Positions 12,082 through 23,540 of a stretch of 64,000 nucleotides of DNA are shown here, piece by piece. Position 1 is the first letter of the stretch. Each line of letters begins with the position of its first letter. The translations under genes and the position numbers were made by a program. The notes beneath the pieces were generated by a model. The model did no database searches and had not been told where the DNA came from. It saw only the letters and a list, made by a program, of their open reading frames with translations. The stretch is from Symbiodinium natans (Eukaryota > Sar > Dinophyceae > Suessiales > Symbiodiniaceae), in contig CAJNDS010002701.1 in the NCBI GenBank assembly GCA_905221605.1, forward strand, positions 484,501 through 548,500, in the 5' to 3' direction.

Positions 12082-12130
12082 GGCAATACCTGCCCTACAA
12101 ACAGCTCAAGAAGGACTGCTGCGAGCTTTC
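12082..12130 (+). CDS. Possible SPX-domain exon of the EXS gene
   Basis: After GACAG the frame reads GQYLPYKQLKKDCCELS. The Y-x-x-Y-K-x-L-K-K pattern is the signature of the first SPX helix, the inositol-pyrophosphate-sensing domain found N-terminal to EXS in XPR1, PHO1 and SYG1. The match is short and the rest of SPX was not found, so the call depends largely on the EXS exons downstream on the same strand. Confidence 0.4.
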
Positions 12131-12293
12131 AAGTTGACATCTTTAGTACTTCGGCCGAGGCTTCTTTGTTGACACTGAAGCGCTGGCAGCCTCGCAGCCC
12201 ACAGCAAAGCTGCAGTACAAGCCATGAAGCAGGAAGCGTGAACAGGCACCAGCTTAGAAGAGCACCAGGAACACTGTGCCAGTACTAGGTAAG

Positions 12294-12465
12294 CAGCAGC
12301 CCCCGCAGCCTAGCAGATACAGTAGCAACGCCTTGAGCTCCAGCCAGGAGCTGGAGAAGGTGGCCCATCCCACCGCCAACGGCAACGGCCACGTCCAGGG
12401 GGAGGAGGAATCATCCAGCAAAGGCTTGGCATCTCGGCGGAAACGGAGATTACCTCATCCAAGGA
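12294..12465 (+). CDS. Candidate exon, Ser/Glu/Lys-rich linker
   Basis: The only open + frame here, GC-rich, coding a low-complexity hydrophilic peptide with runs such as SSNALSSSQELEKV and GEEESSSKGLASRRKRR. This is typical of a disordered linker. If the flanking SPX and EXS calls hold, it may be the SPX linker. No homology can be seen. Confidence 0.4.
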
Positions 12466-13448
12466 CTGTCCTTACGGAGCTTGAAGCTTGCGTTTACATT
12501 GTCATTGTCTTGGAGTCCTTTTCAGACGATGTGGAGTGATTTAGTCCGAAAGAGCACCTATCGGAAGAGGTCGACCTAAGCGGCTGACCCAAAAATGTTC
12601 TCATGGACTCTCTGGTGAGGGAGTATGGACCCAGAACCACTGATTTCTCCACGTAAGGCAAGAACGTCGAGCTGGACAACCATGGGGAAAGGTAGCCAGG
12701 CAGGGCAGGGCTCATCTACTGCGCTCCCTGAGTTATGTAATCTTCAAATTTTTTTAGTCTAGTGACCACCAATCGAACCTCACCATTTGCAGATGCTTGG
12801 ACACATGGGCAGCTTGTTCAGGAAGAAAATGGCTTTACCGACAATGAGTGGATCCAGCATGTGCCTTGGCAAATACAAGTGGTAGTAACGGAGTTCAGAC
12901 CTCCGCACTTTCTGTAGGGCCGTTCATGCATGCGTTCTGAACCCGCACATAGCTCTTTGTCGAGTGGAGTGTCGGCATATCAATTCCTGTTATCTGGCCT
13001 CGCTCAACCGTGGCCAGTCTTGTTTTCTTTGCACACCGCCCTCAGGGAGTGGTGCACAGCAGGAAGCCACAGCAGCTCCTTTTGGGACTGGTGATTTGTT
13101 GCGGATGCTATTTGGCATTGCGTGTTGCGTCCCCACAGAATCTCAGAATCTCAGAATGCCCTTCTCCCACCTGCTTGAGCAGCTGAGGTGGAGAGCGAGG
13201 CGAAACGAATCGGCTTCTCGGTGCAACATTTTGGCCTTGCATCCGATTCAACACCCTAAGCTGCCCTTTTTATAGTCGGCCGCATATCAACTGTGAGATG
13301 AAATTCTCCAGGGTTCTACCCGGCAAACTTTACTTTTTTTCTGATAATCTTGCCAAAGAAGACCTGGCCAGGGGTGTTTGTCGACCGGGGCATTGATGGC
13401 CTCAACCAGCAACTGGAGGCTCGAGGCTGATGTCTTTTTAACGTGCAG

Positions 13449-13590
13449 GGACTAAGTGAGCACAATAAGGCAGTCAAGCAGAGAACCATGCATAGCCTGC
13501 ACCTGGAAACCCCCCTCGAGGAGCTCAAGAAGCTCATAAGCGAGAGTGGCCTTGCGGTGACGGCTGCCGCTGAGGACACGGGCCTTCGAT
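13449..13590 (+). CDS. Candidate helical exon within the SPX-EXS gene span
   Basis: Starts after GTGCAG. The frame is open for 57 codons and the peptide is amphipathic (LETPLEELKKLISESGLAVT). Location and strand fit an exon between the SPX and EXS parts, but no motif proves it. Confidence 0.4.
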
Positions 13591-13872
13591 GTTGCTCAGT
13601 GGTTAGGCCACCAGTAACTTAGGGCATCACTTTTAGCACAGGCATGGCACATTGCTCACAGGGCAATTGGGCCTAAGGCCTCAGGATGCTCAAGATCTTC
13701 TCTTACCTGAGCTTCGCAAGATTCCGCCACACCACGAGGGTTGAGGACATCTCCTATAGCAGAGGCTCAGAGGTGTTACAAATTGGACTCTAATTTAAGC
13801 GGTCTCACACAAAAGTTCTTTAGCAGAGCAGGCTGGCATCGTTTCTTTCAAGGATGTGATTTGGCAAAGTAG

Positions 13873-14048
13873 GCACGTCGACCTTGCCAGAGGCCATCGA
13901 TGCGTATGCTTCGGCTGACGAGGACATTCACCTGCACAAAAGAACTAATGATCTCCAATTGGTCAGTCCGCTTCGGAGCCATGGGACTTTATGGGGACCA
14001 AGAGAGATTTCGAAGCTGAAGCGCGAGCAGCTCAGGAGTCCAGCCACA
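13873..14048 (+). CDS. Candidate exon within the SPX-EXS gene span
   Basis: An open + frame after AAGTAG encodes an acidic then basic peptide (LPEAIDAYASADEDIHLHKR, later REISKLKREQLR), ending at TGA 14049-14051. Protein-like but unassigned. Confidence 0.35.
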
Positions 14049-14162
14049 TGAAGCTCCACGCTCTCCAGGCAGGAACTCCTACTCCTGGTCAGTTCAGGCT
14101 TGCTTCCAGTACAGCCGGATTGCAAGGTTTTGTTGTATGGTCAGTAGGTCAGTAGGGCGAGA

Positions 14163-16413
14163 TGTGGGGCCTCGGCCCCTCAAGGCATCAAGGCCTCAAG
14201 CCGCTCTTTCAGAAGCCACTTTGCTTGGCCTGTACTGCAACGTTGGACACTTCAGACACCTTAGTCCCCTTTGACCCCCTAGACCCTGGACAGGCCCTGG
14301 GCAACGTCTCCATCGGTGTGCAGCGCCTTCGGGCGTTTGCTGAGCTGAACTACGCGGTCCCCTTGTCTGCCTTTTTGGGAGCTTTCTCTTTCCACGCAAT
14401 TCCTCTCGGCCCTGAAACACCGCGTTAAAATCTGCTACTGCGCACCTGGAAAGATCGCTGGGGTCATGCAGTCGCTGGAACTGACTCACAGCAGTTCTTA
14501 ACCCAGATTGCAAGGACTTTAGCCCTAGCAGTTCTGGCTTCGTGGGTCACAGAGCATCAGCCTGATTGTTCACCAGGGCTGTTTCTGGCAGCCAAACGCC
14601 GCAGCATTCGCAGCATGTTCTCAGCCAGCCAAGGCTCTCTACAAAATCTTGAAGACGCTTTTGCCCAACAGCGGGTGCATTTCAGACATGTTGACACATG
14701 TGCTTACCTGGAGTATGGTACGGCAGATGGGCCGAGTAGCTTTAGCGTGGCAAAATGTGGCCTTTGCGCTGAGACGCATCATGGGGCTTTCGTTCTGGGA
14801 TGACATGTGGAAAATTCTTCTGCTTCGGCAATCCATAATCTCTCCCACATTTTGCCGCTTTCCCTCCAAGGAGTCAAATAGGGAGTTGCGGTAGAGCCGT
14901 TTAAAGTTAGAGCGCTTACCCTTTTATGCTTGAGACAGATAAGCCCACTGTCCCCGAATGGTCAAGCAGATCACTGGGCTGAGATTCGGAGGAAGGTCCG
15001 ACCGAAAAAGATATGAAGCTAACCATCGGCGGGAAGCATTTAGTCCAGAACAACCCTAGCTGCCCATCGCCGGCAAAATTGGTTCTGCTGCCAGCTAGCC
15101 ATGGTATGTTGACAAACGTCAGCTGCGCAAGAATCTCTCTTTCTCAGCTTCGTTTCCACTAGCAAAGCTTCCGGCACCTGTTCAGAGGCCTTCAAGTTGT
15201 AAGAGTTGCGCGAAGGAAACACGACAAGACTCTGAAGACCAAGTTTGGCCTGGAGCACCTCTTCCCTCGCTTGGTCAAGGAGCCGTAAGGGACACGGCTT
15301 CCTTTCAGGGTGAGGAGGTAAGGGGTTAGGTGGGCTCCACGTTTCCAATCAGCCAGATTCGTTGTTCAACTCAACTATTTATATGTATTATACGTATACA
15401 TATATATATATAGAAATATATACATACGATGTCTCGTCGCTGTTTATAACTTGGCCTGGACATGCCTGGTTGATGGGAGCGAGCCAGTCAGTATCCATGA
15501 TTGTGGTTATGATGCAAGCCACTCCGTTTTACCAAAGCTCAGAGGTTGGGCACCGGGAATTGGGGTCTATCGGGCTGGTTTGCCCGCAGCTTTTCCTTGA
15601 ATCCATCACAAAACTACCCATACGAATGTTCAACATGGCAGTTTCGCTGTCCAAATCTGCAAATGTCGGAAAACGTCTCGCTGCAGAAACTGACAGCTGG
15701 AGGCAGTGCGTAGGCCTTCCAGGGCTCCGCGAAACCTGATCTCTTTCTCATCGCTTTCTCATCCCGGCACGGCACCTAGCCAAAACGCGGCAACGGCATG
15801 CAACAGCTTAGCGCTCTGTGACGTTTGGGACCTTTTAAAGGACGTGCTTTCGTACCTGCCATTACGTTGCTTGAAGTGGAAAGCATGCAAATGGTGGTTG
15901 GCTGCATGAGAAACACGATGCTGGGAGTGTTCCATCACCCGAGGTTGGTCCTCTGGCCAGCATTGGTAGCATGGACGTTCTCATCCTTCGGGCATGGTGC
16001 TCTGGCCAATGGATGCGAGTTTCTCAAACGTCGATAGAATTTTGGAACGGCTCAGCATCAAGTAGACCTGGGCAAAATTGCGGGCAAACGAGCCCGATGG
16101 ACCCGGGAATTGGGCGGGTCTTGAAACTTGGGGGGTTCGAGGTCAAAAGGGTTTGTTCTTGAGAGTCTGCTGTTTGGGGTTTCTGTTTTGATATATTTCC
16201 TCACAGGTTCGGGTAGCTCTCTGACTGCACAAAGATTTTCCCAGATGCACATGCGCGCGGAAAAACTCAGGCGGAAACTTGCGGTTCAGGCTGACTTGGC
16301 GCCATCGTACTGAAAAATCTTTGAGCTGGGCGAAGCATGCCGGAAAAGTCGTGTATCGTCCTCCACGCCAGAGTTCTTGGGGCTCCCGCTTACTTCCACC
16401 CAGCTTCCAGCAG
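14163..16413. other. Presumed intronic stretch with no recognisable exon
   Basis: Scattered short open frames on both strands without family motifs. Contains one TA-rich microsatellite (15377-15428). Confidence 0.4.
15377..15428. repeat. TA-rich microsatellite
   Basis: An imperfect (TA)n/(CATA)n run. Similar arrays occur at 22.9 and 25.65 kb. Confidence 0.85.
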
Positions 16414-16500
16414 GAGACCAACCTTAGCGATCACAGTCGCCTTCAAGTCCTGAATGACGAGGTGAAGGAGCTGTCGATGAAATGTCTGCACCTGAGAAGC
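16414..16500 (+). CDS. Candidate coiled-coil exon just upstream of the EXS exons
   Basis: Starts after AGCAG. Encodes a heptad-like helix (LSDHSRLQVLNDEVKELSMK). Its place about 0.5 kb before the first EXS membrane exon fits the helical link between SPX and EXS. Inference only. Confidence 0.4.
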
Positions 16501-17037
16501 TCACAGACGTGTCATAAGAGACAAGAAACTCAGGAAGCTTCCGCTTTTAGAAGCCGCCTGTCAAGAGTTTTGTCCTTCCCATGGCGGGGCCGAGGTTCTC
16601 AAACTTCCGTGCTTTGCCAGCATCAAGCAGCTTCCTGCTCACATGGGATGGTCTGCTTTGTGCTTTGTGGTGAACTTCTCACAACTGTCGCGCCATGTCG
16701 CGCCTGACGAGGAGTCACCAGAGGTTGCGTGCCTCATTCATGGCCTGGGCCGGACAGGCCGGGATATGACATTGGCAGGGCACCCAGTGATGCTTTCCTG
16801 GCCAGCATCACCCGCAGCCGGGGGCCTTTCGGACTTTTGCACAAACATGGCACTCTCAGGTCAACCCCATTTCGCACCGTAGCAGCACGGCAGCACTCGG
16901 CATATCTCACTGCTTCAGCCTTTCGCAGTTCAGGGTTCATAACTGGCACTCTGCGGGTTCTGCTGCCCTCCGATAGGAGTCTCTCATGCCAGATAGAATG
17001 GTTCGGAGAGGCTTCGGGAAGACGGAAAGACACTAAG

Positions 17038-17160
17038 GCGAGCTGGTTCTCAGCTTCTTCCTCGGAAGCTCCTTGGCCCTCTTCTTGGCTATCGGTGTGC
17101 TCCTGGCACTCCCTGAGAAGAGCCTGGGAGCCCAGAGGGATCCAGAAGAGGGTGACAACA
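17038..17160 (+). CDS. EXS gene exon: membrane helix
   Basis: After CTAAG the frame encodes GELVLSFFLGSSLALFLAIG followed by VLLAL and a hydrophilic loop (PEKSLGAQRDPEEGDNTW). A ~23-residue hydrophobic helix followed by an acidic extramembrane loop matches the first EXS transmembrane segment in position. Confidence 0.65.
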
Positions 17161-17384
17161 CATGGCGCATTTCAGGGCACTCCGCCCTCTGCTGCAACGA
17201 ATGCTAACTTGCCGTGCAGCGAAGTTGCTGTTCGTGCCAAAGGTGTAATGAACTAATGCGGGGCCTTACGAGGGCCTGCGTACCGTAGAGTTGGCTCCTG
17301 GAAAAGAAGATCCCGGAGTTTCTCTGAACTCGAAGCCTTCAACCGTGCAATCCGTAAGTCCAACCTACTCGGCATAGGGGCCAT

Positions 17385-17422
<38 letters not shown>

Positions 17423-20400
17423 GGGGGTGGGCGGGGTTCTTGATGTTGCGCTGCTTCCTTGTGGACCCAGCTCTCGGCCAGGCCCGAAGACCTTCTCCGA
17501 GGCTTGGGTCTTGAAGTTTAGGCTTTTCATGGCTTTTCTATAACCAAACAACCAGATTTGAAAGTCTCAAGTTGACGATCCTCAGCTTTTGAGCAATTGT
17601 CCTTTTCTTACAGCGAAGCCGATCCAACTGTGAAGCACCTCTGGCCTTTGGGAGACTTTGGGAGGCATATTTCTTGACGCCCATCCCAGTGTTCCGGGTC
17701 GCGGCTCGGCTGGAGATGGGAATGGGTGTAATCGGTGTAATCGGTGTGTTGCATTGCCCAACACTCATCACGCAGAGTACAGAGGGCTTTGTGTTGGGCA
17801 AGTCTTGGCCCAGTGTCTCCTTCGGCTCAATACAGGGACGCTGTGGCCCTGCCCCAAAATTGCAACCTGAAAGCCAATACAAGCCAATAATTTATTTCTT
17901 GCAGAGTTCCTTTCCAAGACTCGAAGCCCTGGAGTTTTGCCCCCAGACCATGCCAGCATGCTAGACCACTGCAGTCCTTTGTAGCCGAAGCCTTCAGACA
18001 ACCATCCGCAAATTGTGCAGCTTCGGTGACAAAACCCTACTAACCATCAGAAGGTCTTAATCAGTGAGATCATTAAAAGGTGTTTTCCTACCTCTTGATC
18101 CTGTGGTGCATGGGTGCTGTGGCGAAGATTTGCGACCAGCCGTCGGCCCGCATTCGGAGGGCTTCAGGGAGGCTTCAGAGAGACTCAAGGCTTGCAGGCT
18201 TGCAGGCTTGCAGGCTTTCGGGGTCTAAGGCTTTGACGCTTTGAGGTGTGAGATGAACTGCCGGTTGAGGAAAATGGAGAAACCAGCTCCAGGCCCCCTC
18301 AAAAGCAAGATCCACAAGAGACCCAGAGAAACTAGCATCTCCTTTCTAAGTTCTAAGCCATCTTGACACCCATACACACGCATGCCCCCTGGGACCAGAA
18401 ACTGGGACAGAGTTCTCATTGGTCGATAGGATGAGGAGGGGGGGGGGGTTGAGCAAAGGCGAATTGCATCCAACCAGCAATGATGAACCACTATTTGGTC
18501 AGGATAAGGCTATGTCTTGAGTAGTGCGTAGTTCCAATCTACCGGATTACGGATTAAAGCTAGATGGAGGTGATTCTGCGAAAACAGGGTTTCTAGTATC
18601 AGGGGTGGTTCTTATCGAATTCCCGAACAAACAGAGCCGAGGGACTGAGAGGAACTTGAGTCTTGAGGGTTTTGGGGCTTTCAGAGTCAGAATCCAAGTT
18701 TCTGCTTCAGGCTTCCGACCCCCCGAACCCCGCCCCAGTTCGGTAGAGGTTTTAAATAGGGGCCGGCACGGGATTGGGATTTGGGGTCAGGGGGTTGTTA
18801 GCACTAGGGGTGTTTCAATATTAGTGGGACGGGATTATTGCTAAAGCACATGAGGGGATGCCTCGGGCGGCCCCTTTAATTAGGCTTGGTCCACTCAGTC
18901 CAGGACGGTTATGCAGGAAAAGTGAAGTTTTGAATCCCGGCTTCCGCGAGTTTCCTATCCTCCCATTTCCCCACCCATGTCCGCACATGGGGTTCAGGTT
19001 TATAATAGGCCCCAAATATTAGAACAAGCATTCCTTGCGTTGCAGAGCAGTCCCAACCAAGGTGGGATGTGAACCACCTCTTCATCCTGAACGTGGATCC
19101 CCGTTGCCGGGTGACTCCCGAGTTCTTCTTCGCCCGTGCAGCTACACTGACCACCATTTGGATTTTGATTTTTGGACGCTTGGCAAGATGGCTCCGACAA
19201 GATCCATGATTTTTTGATCTGTGGGGTTGAGCCAACCTGTGTCCTGAACTTCAAAGCAGTGTGGGATGACTGCCTTTGCATTTCAGGAACAGCTTTGGAA
19301 GGTTTGCGGCACGCTCTGTTGGTTTGCCAAATCTGGGGGGTAAAAATGGTGAAGCATTGACGGCATGTGAGCCTTAATTCTGCACTTGGGGTCGGGTACT
19401 TGCGTTTCAGCGTTGAGCTCTCTTTCCGAGGATCGGAGAGCTCAGCCCGTCTTTAGTTAAGTTCAGCCCAAGAGTTGCGGTGGAGGCTTTGTTTAGCTGC
19501 TTTCCGAGAGTTCGGGCCCTCCGCCAACCCCGGAGACCTGCAGCGAGGAATGTATGTCGTGGACTACAAGTGGAAGGTTCTGCCAACAGTTTGGGCCAGC
19601 GATGGGTTCAACAAACGGTCGTCCTTCCATTTTGCAGCTGGGCAGAACCGCCTTGTTCAGGGAAGCCTACATTCAGTGTGATCCAGGGTCGTGCTACCCT
19701 TCAATGGAATAAGTCGGAATGATTTTGCTCAGTTAGCGGCGGCTTCAAAAATGTAGCAATCATGATGACGAGTCATGAGTTTTGGATCCTTGTCCCAGCC
19801 CGAAGGTTGCGGAGTTGAGGATTGAGTGGGCACTGCAGCCCCTGAACACTAACTCATTTTAACACTATGCAAGTGCAAGCTACGGTCACGTAGACGCGAA
19901 GGCATGAAGACACAAAAATGAAAGCAAATGCAGCGAAGAGGGGGGTGGAGGGCAGGCGAGGGAGGGGCGGGCAACTCGCTAGGGTTCGGTGTCTCCTGAC
20001 ACCTGTCGCCTAGGGGGTACCCATTGCAAGCACAGAAGTGACAAGAAGGGGGTGCAAACTTCTGCGGTCTGGCGTGGGAAGTAGAGGTGGGCTATGCTAC
20101 CCGGAGACCTACGGCCCGAGGCCTTGGCGGATTTTATATTATATTGTGCGATTGCAAAGGAAAAGTGTTGTCCTGACAGTGACAGTGGCTTTGTGGTTCT
20201 GGTTTCCCTGCCGCTGTCCTGTCACATTACTAGCTGTTGGCAGGTAAAGTCACTTGCGGCATCACCCAGCCCCCAAGCTAGCCGAGGTGTTTTATCCATT
20301 GACCCTGCTCCTCCTGGCTATCCTGGGCACACTCGCGCCGTCCACCATCTGCCGCAATCGGCTGCATGGCTTGAGCACATTTCAAGTTTCCTTCTGAGAA

Positions 20401-23400
20401 GAGGGTGCTACATAGCAGCTAGCAGCGACTTTCATGGCAGTTCTTGGCCGAGACCGACCAAAATCGGGGAGGGTTTAATGTTAACGAAGATTGCTTTGAT
20501 GTACAGCGAAAAAGCACATCAGTCCACACACTACTGCCCGTCGCGGCTTGTCAACATGAGGGTCACAACATGTGGATTCAATGCGAACCGCAGAGTTTGT
20601 CATCGCTCTAGCCACAGGGCCGCCTTGGGTAATGCATGCGCATCTCAAGCCCACCCGGTCAAATGCCCACCTTCGACATCGAGCATTTCTGGGTCGGCAT
20701 GAAACGCCCCCGGCCCTCTTCACGAACTTGAAGATTGATTATGGGTTAAGCTAGCAGCCAGTGTACACAGATTTCAGGCACTTGGACCCGTGCACGTCAG
20801 TGACCCTTGACATAGCCTCAGGTACAAAATTTCGGTGTTACAATCCGATTCTTGGACGACAGCATCGAGACGGGTTTGCTTAATTGATGAGGCTCAGAAG
20901 TTTGTTGAGGGCCACGTAGAAGTACTGGGTGATGTGGCCATTTGAGAGCTTGGAGCTTGCCGGCAAGTGGCTTTCGAGCAATTTATTCTCATATCTTCCA
21001 CACCTATAGTGGACCTTTGCCGTAAGCAGCCCGCGATTTCGCCGGCCTCAACCATGCTGATAGTCCCAGGTCAAGCGAACTGGTTTAGCTCCCGTGTACT
21101 CCGTTGACTTTGCGGACAACATGGTCGGCGACGTCCTGTCGCCTGCTCGCATCCGAGATCGTCCGAACAACGGAGGATATAAGGTCCTGAAGGCTGGAGC
21201 TACCATGCGCCAAGGCACAAACGCCTCGTCGACACCTGACTTAAGGCCCCAAGAAATATGTCAATGAAGCGCTTGCGGAATCTAAGGACGAGCCTTGCAA
21301 AGCCGATCGAGGCCTGAGCCAACACATATCAACACAGTTCAAAACGCACTTACTTATCACGGCTGCAAATAGCTGCATACTACTCGTCACTACTCTACAT
21401 CTGAAAAGGTCGGCTCGTAATGACACGGGCAATGCACCTCTGACAGGTAGCCCTTCGGAGACTAATGCGCAGCAACGAAGTGGATTTCTGGGCTCCAGGC
21501 TGACAAAGGGTATGTTGCGGGGCTTCTAAGCCTTGTAACGAGAATAAGGCATCTCAGCGAGCGAGTAGTTCACTTGTCCGGTCATTGCGAGGACTCGGAC
21601 AGGATTGTCGCTTTCAGGTATCAGGGGCGCGTCCGAAGTACCAAGCAGTAACGAGTGATGCGAGTGTGCTGTAGGACGTCCCGGCGGCAGTGTGCTACTT
21701 GCTGTCACACCATCCTCAAGAGGAGGATGTCGTAAAGCGCTTCGTCGCGACACTTGACACGCTTATTAGTTGGGTTCCTTCTCAGAGCTTTGAGTTCTGA
21801 AATGTATTCCTACCGGAAATGCTTGGTTCCTCCTCGCAGGGGCCCCACAGCTAGCTGCGGAAAAGACTTCAATTCCAACGCAACCTGAAGTCTCAGGACA
21901 GGACCTGTGATCTAGCCACACAACAGATCTAGCAAGTCTTACGCTCTCAGTAGCTTCCCTAATTAATTGCAATGAGGATATCTGGCAAAAGTTGAACGGT
22001 TTTCGGGAACATATGCCCACTAAGGAACGGCGACAGCTGCAGCTGCTCAGCCGCAGACATGCGAGGGGAGATTGCAAAAAAGGTTTTTGTGATTCCCGTA
22101 GGTTTAGAAGCTTAAGGTCAACAGTGCGTTAAGTTGACTTTACCGTTTCCCCACATGGCCTGCTTGGCTCATGTAGCGAACATAGCCTGATGGTAGCAGG
22201 GCAGCAGACGACACCCCGCACAGGGATTACTCTGTGGACTGGGGCACTTTTTCACAGCAGACTTTGATATCCTTGTGACCAAATATCTTCCGACATGCTT
22301 CGCATGGGAAACCAGATTGTGTAAACGACACCCGTCACTTGTGAGGTATCCAAAGCTATTCAGAATAAACTTGGTACCACGTCCTCACCCCTCGCATGCC
22401 GAAACTCTCATCAGTTCTGTTCGGTAGTTCTGAATGTTCAACTAGAAAGCCTGAGCATCATGCTTAAACCCGTTGTAAGTGACTTCTCTACTACATGTGC
22501 TTGGCCTAGCAGCAGGCACAGATAAGAAATGATTACAACAATTCTCATGCGATTTGAGTTGAGCATTTGGGGATGATTGAAGTTGCGCGAACCCTCGGAA
22601 CAAGCTTCCCGAGCCGAGGTGCAGGCACACATCGCAGCCTGAATCAAATTGGAGTGAGGGTGTCCAGGGTTGGCGGTGAGTGCCGGCGTTTGAGATCTCA
22701 GAGGCTTTGTTCGCTTTCTAGCATTCCCTTTCCCTTCAAAGGCCTCAGCAGCATATCACCTGCAATATGCCCATTGGATAGGCAACTGTCAAACCATGCT
22801 GAATGTCATATGAGTCATACCTGCACTGCGCTCTGTGGCCACTTCCTCTTGTGATGTTTACGCAGATGATTTGTGTATATTTACATTACAGTATATGAAT
22901 ATATATATATATACATATATATACATATATAAATATGTACACACCTATTTTGTGCCTGGGAACAGTTGGTGCAGGTTTCATCTCCACGTCCCAATACGAA
23001 AGTGAATTCAAGTACTTCAAGGCCTCGAAGCAGGTGATTGTAAGTACGTCCAAGGCTGGGTCGTGCCTGCCCTCGCGGCCTTGCCTTTCTGGTTCCGTGC
23101 TCTGCAATGTTGCCGGCGATACGCGGACACCAAGGACAGGCTTTCATTGGCAATCGCCACCTAGACTCTCTTAGTCTTTGAGATTAGGCCGAGCTCAATA
23201 GAGCAGGTTCCCTATTAGGCACATGCTTAAGTGGGAAAGAAAGAAACTCAAGTGTATTTGCGCACACTTTGTGCAAGTGTTAGAAAGGCCACTGGAATTC
23301 TAGCGACTGAGCGCTCGAATGCAAGCGTGCATGAACGTTGCGAATTGTATCCTTGGGGCATTGGAGCCAGGCCTAATAAGAACCATGTTGATGGTGATGG

Positions 23401-23502
23401 TGGTGAAGCTGCCGCTGCCGCTGCCGCTGCCGCTGCCGCTGCCGCTGCCGCTGCCGCTGCCGCTGCCGCTGCCGCTGCCGCTGCCGCTGCCGCTGCCGCT
23501 GC

Positions 23503-23540
<38 letters not shown>

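Noticed and set aside
20038-20247. Hydrophobic + frame as an EXS membrane exon
   Set aside because: Two frames compete and neither contains an EXS motif; left unassigned.
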